Below are positions 11,988 through 24,669 of a stretch of DNA of 64,000 nucleotides, piece by piece (position 1 is the first letter of the stretch; every line of letters begins with the position of its first letter). The position numbers and the translations under genes are program-made. Below the pieces are notes generated by a model. The model searched no databases. It saw only the letters and a program-made list of their open reading frames with translations, and had not been told where the DNA came from. Source of the DNA: Piscicola geometra (lineage: Eukaryota > Annelida > Clitellata > Hirudinida > Piscicolidae); contig OX030968.1 of assembly GCA_943735955.1 (NCBI GenBank), positions 5,251,021 through 5,315,020 on the forward strand, read 5' to 3'.

Positions 11988-14900
11988 TCAGCGCGACGCC
12001 ATGACGATGAAGGTGGCGCAAAGGCACCCAGTCACGAAAGCCTTTGCAGCGAAGAGTGAAGATGCTGCATTGAGATTGTGGTCGTCATATTGGAGCATTC
12101 GGTCGTAGGTGAGGAGGTTTTCTGGGTCGAAGCTGTATTCAGGCTCCATGTGCAGAGTTGTCGGATGTTCAGTCATTTCTACGACTGCATTCAAGAATGA
12201 ATGGGGCGTCAGATTCAATCAATCAATCAAATAAATTTATATAGCGCCTTTCAATTGACAATGAAACCTGAGCCTGGTTTATAGTGAAACACTGATGCCA
12301 AGCAATGCATGTGAAAGACAAAACGATTTCTTATTTGGGCTCAGCTCAACTCAAGCGCTCACAACCACTCGTCATGCCAGCGGGCCACACTCACCACAGA
12401 AGTACATCGAGGTGTCGCCAATCCACTTCCTGTTTTCCGAATAGGCAAGGCAGCACCTCCTGTCAGCCGCTTCCGACTCGGAAAAGTGCAGCCCGTAGTT
12501 GCAGCCGTTCCTGGCGATTCTTTCGGACTCGCACAAAAGCTGACAAAGCTTCAAGGTGCTTGCTGCTGGGTGAATATGGCAGTCTGCACTGCCTATACCG
12601 TACTGCATCTCAAACCTGCAGTCTGAAGGGAGTGGGTAAAGTGCACACTTTGAGATAGCGCACCTTAAAACGATGCTTTAAGAGGCATCTTCAAAAGTGT
12701 AACAATTCACGAACTACGTAGCCAACATCAATAAATGCTGATAATGATGTTTTGAAAAGGTCCATTTGTTTGCATTCGTTTGAATCGTTCGATGCTCATC
12801 AAAGCACGATGCAAAATGATTGATCGAGTAGAAGGGGAGAAAGAGACTGTCTCGAACTCACAGTTGCCGTAAGAGTACCTCTGGTAGTGATGCACGCCCA
12901 TGCTATTGGGTATTCTATTGGCTGCCTGCGAAAACCAGCACGTCTTTTCATAATTTTCCTCTTCGAAATCTATGACCATTTGGTGTGATATATGCAATTC
13001 ATTCAAGAGTTTATTTTTCTTTGATATATATCATTCTTTAATGAAATTAACAATCTTACATTGTGGCATTCTCTGACCTACAATTGACTGCACAACAGCC
13101 GATATCATCGACAAACACCATAGTTAGTGCGCGTTATACATGGGTGCGTCTTTTGTATGCGTGCGCGTCATATATGCGAATTTGCAGCTCTTATTGGAGG
13201 CTGCGTATGTTTGATGAAAGTCTGAAAGAAAGAAGGTACCGATGCCTGTGCACTCTTCGCGTGAGAGGTTTCCGCACGCCTCAACGCACTGATCCAAATC
13301 AATGTTTTGATGCTGGAGGATCCTGAAGGGACTGTACGTGTCCCTGAACTCCACCCACGAGACAATCCACTCACTACCACCTGGTGCAAATGCAATCAAT
13401 CAAGGTTTATTGTTGAGATATAATTTACAATCTCTTAATACTTTAAGCAGGACTTTCACTCCAGTGTACAAAACTAACAAGTTCACATGGTTCACATGGC
13501 TATGAAAAAATAGTCGTTTGAAAGAAATGCTTAAAATGAAAAGTTACTTTAATTGTGAGATTTTTGAATGGGCTGTGAAACTTCATTTATTTCATACTCT
13601 CAGACACTTGGTAGCTTCCTTGCGCAACTTCCGAAAGCATAGTTGTTATCGGCGAAAAAATTAACAATAGCCCTCTTAAGATTTGTAATTGAAAGTTAAA
13701 ATAGTCAACTCACGTTTCATGTACATGATCGAACTAGATGCGCTTTGAAAGAGCAAATCTTCGGCGACACAGCAGGTTGTGTTCTTTTTGAAACTGAAGC
13801 CAAACTCACATTCCATATTCGGCTCTCCCGAGCAACAGTCTATGGGCATCTCGCCTTCGACTTCCCTGCAGTGAACGTGCTCTAGTCCTTCGATCTCGTT
13901 GTAGAACGGAACTGCGAGGGATGACGAACAATCATATGAAGAGAATGAAACCTTGCTGTGGGTCGTCTCAAAAGATATACCTATCGGAATTCTTTCAGGA
14001 GGAAAGTTAAGAGAATAAAGATAATTCACAGCATTCGTAAGATTCATTAGAGGGCGAGCCCTTCCAAAGCAACACTTTCCATCGGGCATAATGGAGTAGC
14101 CATGCTGACATCCCATTTTATTGTTTCTGTTCTCGGTGGCGCACATCATGCCACATTCTAACTTGGGAATGGCTGGTTGTGGTTCACATTTTATATGGAT
14201 TTGGTCGATATTAGCTTTGTAACTGGGAACTGGGTGATGAGTTTGTTAGGAAATAAATATCAAAATCAACGCCAATAAGGTTATAAAAGCAACTGAAACT
14301 GAAATTATTGCATTCTATTTTATTGAAACTGAAATAGAAACAGAAAACTAAAACGATATAGAAATAGAAATGATAGGTCTTTAAATAAACTGGAACTGAA
14401 CAAATAGTGATAAAAGCTGCAATTTTCAAAATAAACATTATTTTTTCCGCCTATGCAAACTTTAATTATTTCCAAAATTCTTGAAGCAGGAACAACCATC
14501 ACATCTGAGACATTAAAATCCATGCAATCGCAGCTGGATCCAATGGAAGTGAAAAAACAAAACACACACACAGCGATCCTCTCAAATATTTGATAAGACT
14601 ACATATGCCTGCCTCATGGGCCTATCCAGCCCTAATAAAAAAGAGGGCAGTTTCCATTTTTACAATTTACTAAAAGATTTTTCGTCATTCAACACAAAGA
14701 CAAAACTAATTTGCTTATTATTTATTAAAAACGCTATAAATTTATTAAAACTGTATTTAATAGGCCAAAAAATTTATTTAAAGAATATGCAAAAAAATCT
14801 TTATTTAAATAATATACAGAAAAATCTTTATTTAAATAATAAAAAAATGTAATTTAACGAATATTATGATTGTTCTCAAAATTTAACCTATGAATGTAAT

Positions 14901-17900
14901 CGAATGTAATAAACAAATTAATGTAATTACTCAATTTTGAATAAATAATTACTTATTAAAGTGACAATTATAGTAATAGCCAGACTGTTGTGCGCTGAAG
15001 TCAGAGAAGCGCTGATCAAAATTAGTCTTTAACTAGCTCAGCTTGGCAACCTACTGAGCACATTAAAAAGTCTCGGGGAATGAGACTGACGTGCTTTGAA
15101 AAACAGAAAAAGAAACAAGATGGTCTTGTTTAACTTGCCACATCCACAAGTCCAGGTTACGAACATCTGCGTGGTGGCTAGTTTGCGTCCCTGCATCTTT
15201 TGATTCGGCTGGGCGAGGTGGTCAGTTATGTCACAGAACATGTCTACATCCACTTTTGTTCAGACACGAGTTTTTTTCAAGTTGCATTGAAAAAAGCAGA
15301 TCGAAAAATCTCTTGAGAACCTTGACTTCTGATATGGCAAGATATGGCAAACCCTCGTGTTCCGAGCTCCTTTCCAGCAAACATGTTGCAACTTACAGTG
15401 GTTTGAGCCACGAGTATGAATAAAGTTCACAGTTTTCATGACTGAGGACAATATTCTCCATCCCCAGCACCTTCCACACAAAACTTCGTGATGGATAATA
15501 CTTTTTCTGTTCATTAGTCCATCTAAGCCTACTTTTTCTTCACATGTTACCGGGGTTTCGTCTGTAGTTGATTCTACCAAGTCTTCCTTCTGCAATTCAT
15601 TTTTACTTACGGACTTCTTCGTGGTCCTAGCCCCCTTCATCCAACAGCTCTTCTGCAATAGAGAAGTCCAACTTAACGCGTCTAATAACATCTGATAACT
15701 GCTCTGTGTCCATCTTATCTGTTTTTTCATCAACAGTAAAGCAGTTAAGCTTCGTGCCTCTTCGGCCAGTCGTGTTTTACGATTTCCCACTAGTTTCTTC
15801 TTAACACCGACTGGCTCGAAGCGAACGCGGCAGATCTCGAGCCTGTTATTGACGCCAAGAAAAAGGCATTGATCGAATACAAACACGATCCGAGTCAGTC
15901 CACCTTCGAAGTGTTGAAAGCTGCCCGAAGAAAGGCCCAGCAGACGGCTCGACGCTGCGCAAATGACTATTGGCTTCAACTGGCGAATAGATTTCAACAA
16001 GCGTCAGACTCTGGCAACGTGAAGAACATTCATGAAAGCATCAAAGAAGACAACAGGCAAGTCAGCAAAGAAGACTGCACCCTTAAAGTCCAAAATAGGA
16101 GAGACCATCACCGACAAAGACAAGCAAATGGGAAGGTGGGTCAAACACTATCAGGAACTTTTTTCAAGAAAAAACTCTTTGACTCAGATAGCACTGAAGA
16201 CTTTTGAAGACTTGCCATTCTTGGAAGAGCTGGATGTCGAGCCGACCATGGACGAACTCAGCAAAGCTATCGATGCCTTAAAGAGTGGAAAAGCACCAAG
16301 AGACGATGGCATTCCACCAGAAATCATCAAATGCGGTAAACCGTCTTTACTAGAGCCACTTCACAAGCTCCTTTGCCTATGTTGGAGAGAAGGTAGAGTT
16401 CCACAGGACATGCGCAATGCCAAGATTGTCACCCTGTATAAGAACAAGGGCGACCAAAGCGACTGCAACAACTACAGGGGCATCTCACTGCTTAGCGTTG
16501 TGGGTAAAGCTTTCGTCCGCGTTGTCCTCAACCGTCTTCAAGTCCTAGCAAGTCGTGTGTATCCTGAATCGCAATGCGGCTTCAGATCCGGAAGATCCAC
16601 AGTCGACATGATCTTTTCCGTGCGTCAGCTCCAGAAAAAGTTCAAAGAGCAGCGGATGCCGTTGTATATCGCTTTTATCGACCTAAGGCACTTGACCTTG
16701 TTAGCAGATACGGCCTGTTTCGGCTATTCAAGAAGAGTGGCTGTCAAACAGGGTTGTGTGCTAGCGCCTACATTATTCGGCATCTTCTTCTCGATGCTGC
16801 TGAACTTTGCATTTAAAGAGTCTACCGAAGGTGTCCATTTACACACCAGAAGTGACGGGAAACTGCTGAACATGGCACGCCTAAGAGCAAAAACAAAAAT
16901 TCACACTGTCCTCATCAGAGACATGCTGTTCGCTGATGATGCGGCCCTGGTGTCACACACGGAGGAACACCTTCAGCAGCTGATGAATCGCTTTGCTCAG
17001 GCTTGCAGGCAATTCGGTCTGACCATCAGTATCAAGAAAACCAACATTATGGGTCAAGACATCCCTGCTTCCCCCTCAATCAAAATCGACAATCAGGTGC
17101 TGGAGGCCACTGACAAGTTCACATACTTGGGTTCCGTCATTACTAGCAGCCTATCCCTCGACATCGAGATTGATAAGAGGCTCGCCAAAGCAGCCAGCGT
17201 CATGGCCAGATTGAGCAAACGTGTATGGTCTAACAACCAACTGACACTGAGCACCAAGCTCAAAGTGTACCAGGCATGCGTTCTCAGCACCCTGTTGCAT
17301 GGCAGCGAAACCTGGACCACCTATGCCAGGCAAGAAGATCGTCTCGAAAGCTTTCATCTTCGCTGTCTCCGACGCATCCTTGGCATAACATGGCAAAACA
17401 AAGTCACCAACACATGAGTTCTTTCCCTGCATTGATCGCTCCCTTATCGTTTTCATAATCACAAACCTCTGGTGAATGCCTTCAACAACCAAACTCCACA
17501 TATTTCAAAATACATTTGCTCATTTGAGTACACACGTGCTTCCTGAAAATATTGTGGCAGATGCGCTTTTTCGTGCCGATACAGTAAAACAACAGTTGAA
17601 CAACAGTAGAACAACAGTAGAACAACAGTAGAACAACAGTAGAACAACAGTAGAACAACAGTAGAACAACAGTAGAACAACAGTAGAACAACAGTAGAAC
17701 AACAGTAGAACAACAGTAGAACAACAGTAGAACAACAGTAGAACAACAGTAGAACAACAATAGAACAACAGTAGAAAAACAGTAGAACAACAGTAGAACA
17801 ACAGTAGAACAACAGTAGAACAACCGTAGAACAACCGTAGAACAACATTAGAACAACAGTAGAACAACAGTAGAACAACAATAGAACAACAGTAAAACAA

Positions 17901-19565
17901 CAGTAGAACAACAGTAGAACAACAGTAGAACAACAGTAGAACAACAGTAGAACAACAGTAGAACAACAGTAGAACAACAGTAGAACAACAGTAGAACAAC
18001 AGTAGAACAACAGTGGAACAACAGTAGAACAAAAGTAGAACAAAAGAAGAACAACAGTAGAACAACAGTAGAACAACAGTAGAACAACAGTAGAACAACA
18101 GTAGAACAACAGTAGAACAACAGTAGAACAACAGTAGAACAACAGTAGAACAACAGTAGAACAACAGTAGAACAACAGTAGAACAACAGTAGAACAACAG
18201 TAGAACAACAGTAGAACAACAGTAGAACAACAGTAGAACAACAGTAGAACAACAGTAGAACAACAGTAGAACAACAGTAGAACAACAGTAGAACAACAGT
18301 AGAACAACAGTAGAACAACAGTAGAACAACAGTAGAACAACAGTAGAACAGCAGTAGAACAACAGTAGAACAACAGTAGAACAACAGTAGAACAACAGTA
18401 GAACAACAGTAGAACAACAGTAGAACAACGGTAGAACAACAGTAGAACAACGGTAGAACAACGGTAGAACAACGGAAGAACACAAAAGAACACACAAAGA
18501 CATACAATTTACAAGAAATACGGTTTGATTATAGTTTTTTTATTATTACTATTATTAATCCAGCTGCAAGGGGACTATTGTAGCGGCCTACATTTGTAGC
18601 GGTTCACTTCTAGGGCTAACGTACCTTTGTCTCTCGTACTATATATTAGGAAGCCTTCTCGTTAATAAACCCTCTCTTGTCTCCCTACTCCTATCGTGCT
18701 CGCTTCAAAACCATTTATCATAATCTATGTTTTTAACATTTTCCTACTTGGTAAATTTTTTCCCGCTGCCCCCCCCTGGATATGCCCATGGCCTGTCTCG
18801 TAGATATGGGTCATGCTTTGTCAAGTTCTTCGTAACAGAATAATACAATCTCTGAAAATAGGCAGAAACTATATTGTGAAATGCTTTGCACATCATTTCG
18901 TAACTGAAAATGATGAAAATAGAAACTGAAATAATGTAAAAACTTCATAGAAACTTAATTAAAATGGTAAAAAGTATAACTTGAATGATTTTAACAACTG
19001 GAATATCACTGATGAAAGCTAGTTTTAAACTTTTCACAATTATAAATAAGTCAACATTTTTCAATACATAACAGCGGGTAATGATCAAACCCCACATTAC
19101 GATTCATCATGCTTTGAATCACTTGTTTTATCGGATGTAAACGTTGGAAATACACATCATTCTACAGCATAGCAAGCAGAGTTACTTCTGTGCTCAATAA
19201 GGCCTCTATATTATAAGGGACTCACCGTACTGCCAGTAAACACTGCCCATGCTTGAGTTGACAATTTCCAGTTCTTTGTAGTTATTGACCCAATGACATC
19301 CACCTCTCTCTAGGAACACAATACCATTTATACATTTAAATTTTCTTTCATCATTGCACTTTTTTTGGCACTTTTCGAGATTAGAAATGTTTTGCCACTT
19401 TCCAGGAGCGAAAAAATTCGCTCTTTTCTTCCATACGTATCGTGCTGAAGTATTAATGTAAATATAAAATTTAAAAATTGATGAAGTTAAATTTATGTAG
19501 AAGCTCACACCGTTTAATGGGACAAGGTGAAGAAGCAGCAACAAGTACAGAACCAAGTTCGCCAT
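11988..19565 (-). CDS. Secreted Cys-rich PAN/Apple-like, probably GPI-anchored protein, paralog A
   Basis: Seven exons: 19511-19565, 19226-19444, 13714-14229, 13240-13380, 12862-12969, 12395-12622, 11988-12184. Every junction is phase 1 with GT/AG, giving an intact 487-residue frame. Start context is good (A at -3, G at +4). Exon 1 is a signal peptide (MANLVLYLLLLLHLVPLNG). Exon 2 is PAN-like (WKKRANFF, CQKKC, GGCHWVNNYKELEI). Exon 3 has two Cys-rich blocks (CQHGYSIMPDGKCCFG; DCCSGEPNMECEFGFSF, NTTCC). Exons 4-5 form a second PAN-like unit (WVEFRDTYSPF, DQCVEACGNLSREECTGI, EKTCWFSQAANR). Exon 6 is a third (CQLLCESERIARNGC, RRCCLAY). Exon 7 ends in a short hydrophobic tail (NAASSLFAAKAFVTGCL to the stop), typical of a GPI-anchor signal. 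The function is unknown; PAN modules usually bind protein or carbohydrate outside the cell. Intron 2 is 5 kb of transposon and satellite. Confidence 0.85.
12200..12345. mobile_element. LINE/SINE 3'-tail fragment (aatc)n + tatatagcgcc
   Basis: The minus strand reads ggcgctatataaattt followed by (gatt)n, the pattern of L2/CR1-type 3' ends and SINEs that use them. It lies in the last intron of paralog A, and an equivalent is at 41,645-41,690. Confidence 0.45.
14230..15834. other. Intron 2 of paralog A, left part
   Basis: AT-rich sequence with degenerate gaaactgaaa repeats at 14,285-14,400, two near-identical aaatctttatttaaataat units at 14,795-14,840, and an unassigned coding-like minus frame at 15,038-15,253 (ITDHLAQPNQKMQGRKLATT). 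No gene is assigned. Confidence 0.4.
15835..17417 (+). pseudogene. Non-LTR retrotransposon RT fragment (copy A)
   Basis: Reverse transcriptase of an endonuclease-RT LINE. Visible blocks: SGKAPRDDGIPPEIIK, NYRGISLLSVVGKAF, ESQCGFRSGRSTVDMIF, VKQGCVLAPTLFG, the catalytic LFADDAALVSH, and KVYQACVLSTLLHGSETWT with CLRRILGITWQNK. The motif A region (FIDL then HLTLLAD) is scrambled. The stretch that normally lies between it and VKQGC is missing. The ORF stops before any C-terminal zinc finger. A dead, 5'- and 3'-truncated insertion in intron 2 of paralog A, opposite in orientation to the gene. Confidence 0.9.
17585..18478. repeat. 11-bp minisatellite gaacaacagta (copy A)
   Basis: About 80 tandem copies with scattered single-base variants. 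Because 11 is not a multiple of 3 and the minus strand has no stop in any phase, all three minus frames stay open and read CCSTVVLLLFY repeats. These are not genes. Confidence 0.98.
18579..18715 (+). mobile_element. LTR-like fragment (copy A)
   Basis: Starts tgtagcggcctacatttg. It has a tatatatt box-like motif, ccttctcgttaataaacc (polyadenylation-like AATAAA) and CT-rich sequence, in the order seen in retrotransposon LTRs. No matching second LTR or internal region is present. Also at 48,714-48,850. Confidence 0.4.
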
Positions 19566-19759
19566 AGTCTATTTTGACAAACCTGCGCTGCAAAAGATTC
19601 TCCGAAAAGTTCAATTTGTTTGAGTTTTAAAATTAAAAACAAAATGAAGTTAGGAAAATACGTTAGATTAGATGACGTAAGGATGACCCAGCAAAAAACT
19701 GATATTTATTATTTGTTAACTTATCAATTTTTTTAAATAAATATGTATTGTGAGAGAAT

Positions 19760-20380
19760 TTTTTATTTGATGTTATTTGAAAACAAAAACTAGAATCTCA
19801 TTGTTATTTAAAACTCTATGTAAACAAACTATAAATAAAGAGTTTTTATGGGGATACATTTAAATAAGACTCGAAAACAAAAACATCAACTTAAACATAA
19901 GCAAAGAACATTTAGCATAGACGACAAATAAAATATTAGTAAATATTAATAAAATATATAGACTAAAGTTAACTTAATCCTTAAGGTCCTTTTACACAAA
20001 AAATGGACTAATATAAAAAATCCTAAAAATAAAAAAAATAAAATTTAAAAAAATGAAATAAAAATAGTTGAAAATTTTTTTTTAATGTTTAAAATTAATT
20101 CAAAAAGTTTAAAATATTTTTTCAGAATAACTGTCTAACGAACTAAAATAATTGCAATACGTGAAAAAGTTATTTTAAAAAGATAGAATTGGATAAAAAG
20201 TCCTCAAGAAGAGATTTTAGTTTAGTTTAGTTTAGGGAGTTAAACCACGTAGATCTTTTGACCTCTATAATGGTTATAAAAAAATATTTAAAAAATATAT
20301 AAATAAATAAAGAAAATAATAATAATAATAAAAACATATATATCTAATAATAATAATTATACAAAAAAATATATATTTAT
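19760..20380. other. AT-rich intergenic sequence
   Basis: AT-rich, with a short tagttt repeat near 20,217-20,235 and simple aat/tat runs. No gene seen. Confidence 0.5.
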
Positions 20381-20382
20381 GT

Positions 20383-23300
20383 TTATGTATATACATTATT
20401 TTTTACCATTATGTCATAGTCGCACTTATAGTTGTACATCATGGGATGGTTTTCCCAGTATTTATCTAATTTTATTTTAAATTTATCTGTATTTTCAGCT
20501 TTTACGATCTCATCAGGCAAGCTATTCCAAACTGGTACCACTCTATGTGTATAAAAAAATTTTCTTGTATTCTTTTGGCACTGTTTTTTGGATAATTTTA
20601 GTGAATTTCCTCTTGATTGCCTTGTATTAAGTTTGAAAATATCTTCCGTTTTTTTACTATCATATTTATTATTAAGTATTTTATAGGTTTCGATCATGTC
20701 CCCTCGAAGTCTTCGGTATTTTAATGTTGGTAACTTAATTACTTAAAGTCTATCGTTGTAAGTCTTGTCTTTTAGATAAGGTAGCATTTTTGTAGCCCTT
20801 CTTTATACATTTTCGATGCAATCAATTTGATTTTTCAATGAAGGGCTCCATACACTGCTAAAGTATTCTAGATGGGGCCTAACTATACCTTTAAATAATA
20901 ATCTAAATGTTTTTGTATCAATAAATTTAAACGTTCTTCTTATTAGTCCTTTGTCTGAAATACTAGTCCAATTATCCAATACCATTTGTAGTTGTAATGA
21001 AGTCGACCGTCCTCCAATAAAACCATATTGTCTTTTGCTAAATAAATCATTTAAATTCATATGTTTTTCTATTCTTTTTCTTATTAATTTTTCCATTAGT
21101 TTACAGTTTATACTAGTTAAACTAACTGGCCTATAATTTGATACCTCTTTTTTATCTCCTTTTTTAAATATTTGTATTATTTCCCTTTTTTCCAATCTCC
21201 TGGTTTTATACCGCTATTTAGTGAGCTATTAAAAATGTTACATAATGGTGTATGTATTATATTTGCTAATTTTGGTAATACTATGGGATGAACACCATCT
21301 GGACCTGGGGCTTTTGTTACATTTATTTCTTTTAATAAGTTATAAATTTCATCCTTTGTGACATCTCCATCATTAGATCTTTCTTTAAATGTTATATTAT
21401 CTATTTTGTTAAAATTATCATTATTTTCTTCTGTGAATACACTTTTAAAGAAATTATTGAGACTTTCTGCCTTTTCTAAATCAGTTGTCGCAATGTTCAG
21501 TGATCCGTCACATCCTATTAGGTGCAGCTTGGATATGCCAAGACGAGTTTTCTTTTGGAATTTATGAAAGCCCAAAATTTTTTACGATTAGATTTTGAAC
21601 ACAACGCAATTTCACGCTCCTGTTGTTTCCTTTCTATTATCATTGCTTTTTTTGCTTTGTTTTTAGCTATTTTGTAAAGTTCATAATTTTTATTATTTCT
21701 TTCCTTTATATAACACTCCCATTGTCTATGTTTTTTTCTCAAAATTTTTCTTTTATCTTTACTCAGTGGGGTTATGTATAATCTCTCTTTGTTTGTCTTT
21801 ATTGGTGTATTTATATTTATGACATTATTTAGTTTATTCATAAATAATTCAAACTGATCGTTTTTATCTATATTTTCCATTAATACATCCCAATCGATAT
21901 TCATTTCTTGTTTTATTTTTTCAAAATTAGTCTTTTTATAATTTAACTTTATCACATTAGATTTAATAATTTGCGTTTGACAAAGTAGTTCAAAAGACAT
22001 AACAATATGGTCGCTTTTCCCCAAAGGGTCAAGAAACTTAAGATTTTCTATATTGTTACGTTCATTAGTTAGTATTAGGTCTAGTAAAGATGGCTCTTGT
22101 TTGTTTCGGAATCTCGTAGGTTTATCAACTACTTGTTCCAGAAAACAATCTCTAATGCATTCCACGAACTTTTCACTTAATTTATCTTTACTTAACATAT
22201 TACACCAATTTATCCCGGGTAAGTGGGTTCTTTGCTTAGCGGCTGCCATTTTGGCAGCCGCTCAAATAAATTTGTAGAATAAATGGTTTTGGGTATAATA
22301 TATTAAAATTTTAAAATTTTAAGTCTAAATAAAAATTAAGTTTAATTAATGCGAATGTTGGTTGTTTTGAATCTGTCGAGGAATGGCCGCAACAGACCAA
22401 GATGGCCGCAGGGAATCAAGTGAGCTGCGACATAAAGAAGAAAACCTTCCATAGCAGCAGCAGTTCCAGTGCTGGCAAGGACTTCTCCTTCACCCTCTAT
22501 CGCAGTCTTGGCACCAGTGGCAAGACAGAAAATTGAGAAGAATGATGATTGTGTTTTGTGGTTTTGAAAATGATGTGGTGATGATTGTGCCGTGGTATGA
22601 GTGTTGGTACTGTAGTGATGATAGAATTTTTTTTTGTGGTGATAGTGATTTTTTTGCGGTGATTATCATGGTGGTGTGGGTGAGGTTGGATTATTGAGGT
22701 TGATTGTTTGTTTTTTTCTATTTAAATTGATATATATTGGTAGTGGTCTAAAAACCGTTTTACTTAAATTTATTTGAAGAGTGCTTTTGTTCACTTAGTT
22801 AAAGGGCGCTATATAAATCATTAGTGATTGATTGATTGATTGATAAGTTAAAATCTCTAGTAATTAGTATATGCGTAAATGATTGTTTTTTTTTCCATAT
22901 TATTAATTTCGTAAAATAAATTAATTAAATTGTCTAAGTTAATATCATCTGATGATGGACTTCGATAAATACATCCGATAAGACTTTTAACATTATTCTT
23001 CATTGTTATTTTTACAAATATATTTTCTTTATATTCTACGTTCATTTTTACTTCTGTTGCATTTAAATTTTTTTTACATATATTAATATACCCCTTGAGT
23101 TAGATATTGTTAAATTGTGAGGGAAAGTATCAAATCCTCTAAAATTAAATTCATTTATTAAAGTATTATATTTTACATTCTTTGCCAGAACCTCCGTTAT
23201 CATTATTATATCTGGATTATCATCCATAAATCTACTTCTAAATTCATCAAGTTTATTTATAAAGCTATCTGCATTTGTATACATGCACTTTAAACAATGA

Positions 23301-23500
23301 ATATTAAAAATCTCTAAATTGATATCATCAATTAAATTGTTATTTTTAAATTTAATTTTATTTTCATGTTTAGACATTTGATTTACACTACATTTATAAC
23401 TTTTATCTTCAATTTCTTTAGCTGACTTATATTCAATTAATGAGTCCACAGAACTTTGGATTTCGGTAACTTCTTTTTTATTAATATGTTTCAAATTGTA
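20383..23500 (-). pseudogene. CR1/Jockey-like LINE, decayed, with internal insertion and deletion
   Basis: In gene order: an endonuclease N-terminal part at 23,063-23,494 (DNPDIIMITEVLAKN, FPHNLTISNSRGILIYVKK) and 22,857-23,045 (LIGCIYRSPSSD). After an insertion it resumes as PGINWCNM (22,200), then KPTRFRNKQEPSLLDLILTN and SDHIVMSFEL. RT fingers follow (INVTKAPGPDGVHPIVL, NYRPVSLTSINCKLMEKLI, QYGFIGGRSTSLQL). At about 20,940 the frame jumps to IVRPHLEYFSSVWSP, so the palm with its catalytic aspartates is deleted. The C-terminus is WNSLPDEIVKAENTDKFK. Inactive. Confidence 0.88.
22215..22856 (+). mobile_element. Composite insertion splitting the LINE endonuclease
   Basis: It interrupts the endonuclease between a degenerate GDFNY (AYTNY, 22,857) and PGINW (22,210). 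It starts with a segment shared with the SINE at 50,130 (ggcagccgctcaaataaatt). It continues through an exon-like GC-richer stretch (22,380-22,540) and GTGATG-rich sequence, and ends ggcgctatataaatc plus (gatt)n, an L2/CR1-type tail. Confidence 0.55.
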
Positions 23501-23635
23501 GTTTAAATTGAATATTGTTTTTGATTCTGTGGGCTCAATTATTAGTTTTTTGGTGCCTTTTTAATTAATTCATCATATGTCTCTTTTCCCAATTCTTTGT
23601 CTGAATCTTTTACTGCATTAACTGATTTTTTATAT

Positions 23636-23990
23636 ACCTCTTCAACTTTATCCTTATTCACCTCTTCAACTTTATCCTTATTCACCTCTTCAACTTTATC
23701 ATTATTCATCTCTTCAACTTTATCATTATTCATCTCTTCAACTTTATCATTATTCATCTCTTCAACTTTATCATTATTCATCTCTTCAACTTTATCATTA
23801 TTCATCTCTTCAACTTTATCATTATTCACCTCTTCAACTTTATCCTTATTTAGCTCTTCAACTTTATCATTATTCACCTATTCAACTTTATCCTTATTCA
23901 CCTCTTCAAATTTATCATTATTCACCTCTTCAACTTTATCATTATTCACTTGTTCAACTTTATCATTATTCACCTCTACAACTTTAAAAT
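23636..23990. repeat. 24-bp minisatellite in the LINE 5' region
   Basis: About 14 copies of a 24-bp unit (ttcaactttatcattattca plus ctct-type ends). On the minus strand it encodes in-frame NNDKVEEM octapeptides, running into the LINE-like sequence before a frameshift. Confidence 0.9.
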
Positions 23991-24290
23991 TAATAAAATT
24001 ATATAAAAGCACTTCTTTCCGATTATTCTTTTCTTCCTTGGAGCTCTAACCACATTTCACATACAACTCCGAAAGTTACATGTCTTCTATTTGATATTTA
24101 TTAATTAATTAGTCTCTCCTCAGTATTTGTTAATTGAAAATATTTCTAACAATTATTTACATTCATTAAAATTAATAAAATTATATAAAAAGCACTTCTT
24201 ATTCCCGATTATTCTTTCCCTCCTAAGAGCTCTAACCACGTTTCTCATTAAACTCTGGAAATTTCATGTCTTCTATTTGATATTTCTAAT
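23988..24290. repeat. Two tandem diverged copies of a ~120-bp block
   Basis: The block with aattatataaaagcacttc and tgtcttctatttgatattt occurs at 23,988-24,105 and again at 24,165-24,286. No coding content. Confidence 0.7.
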
Positions 24291-24469
24291 ATAAGCTAAA
24301 AATAAGAAACCTTCACAACCAAGCCAAATTTATTCAAATGCTATTTCGAGATTGAACGAAAAAAATATAGCAAACATTAGATAAAAGTATTAAATTTTAT
24401 TCTTTAAGTTTTAAAGATCACGTATTAATCACGTATTTTTCCTTGAAAAGTAATTTTTTGAAGATTTTT

Positions 24470-24650
24470 ATCCTGAAGACTTTTTATCCGGAAGACTTTT
24501 AATCCGTAGAACTTTTCATCCGGAGAACTTTTTATCCGAGGACTTTTCATCCGGAGGACCTTTTATCCGGAGGACTTTTTATCCGGAGGACTTTTTATCC
24601 GGAGGACTTTTTATCCGGAGGACTTTTTATCCGGAGGACCTTTTATACGT
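24470..24650. repeat. ~19-bp minisatellite (atccggaggactttt)n
   Basis: About ten units of ggaggactttttatcc, more degenerate toward the left edge. Confidence 0.9.
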
Positions 24651-24669
24651 TTACCCCCACTGGCTACCA

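Larger units (their letters stand above)
11070..19755. repeat. Segmental duplication, copy A
   Basis: Direct duplicate of 40,515-49,955. Collinear features in both copies: a degenerate relic, seven exons of a PAN-like gene, a LINE fragment, an 11-bp minisatellite and an LTR-like piece. Flanks, introns and most exons look nearly identical by eye. Copy A keeps about 310 bp at 15,525-15,835 that copy B lacks, and has a shorter minisatellite. Confidence 0.95.

Noticed and set aside
12305..12658. Plus-strand frames opposite the PAN-like exons (also 41,726-42,090)
   Set aside because: Shadows of the minus-strand exons; they lack domain content and span splice sites of the real gene.
17459..18507. 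Long minus-strand frames of (CCSTVVLLLFY)n, also at 46,535-48,642
   Set aside because: Pure translation of an 11-bp minisatellite that is open in all three frames; no start context, domain or unique sequence.
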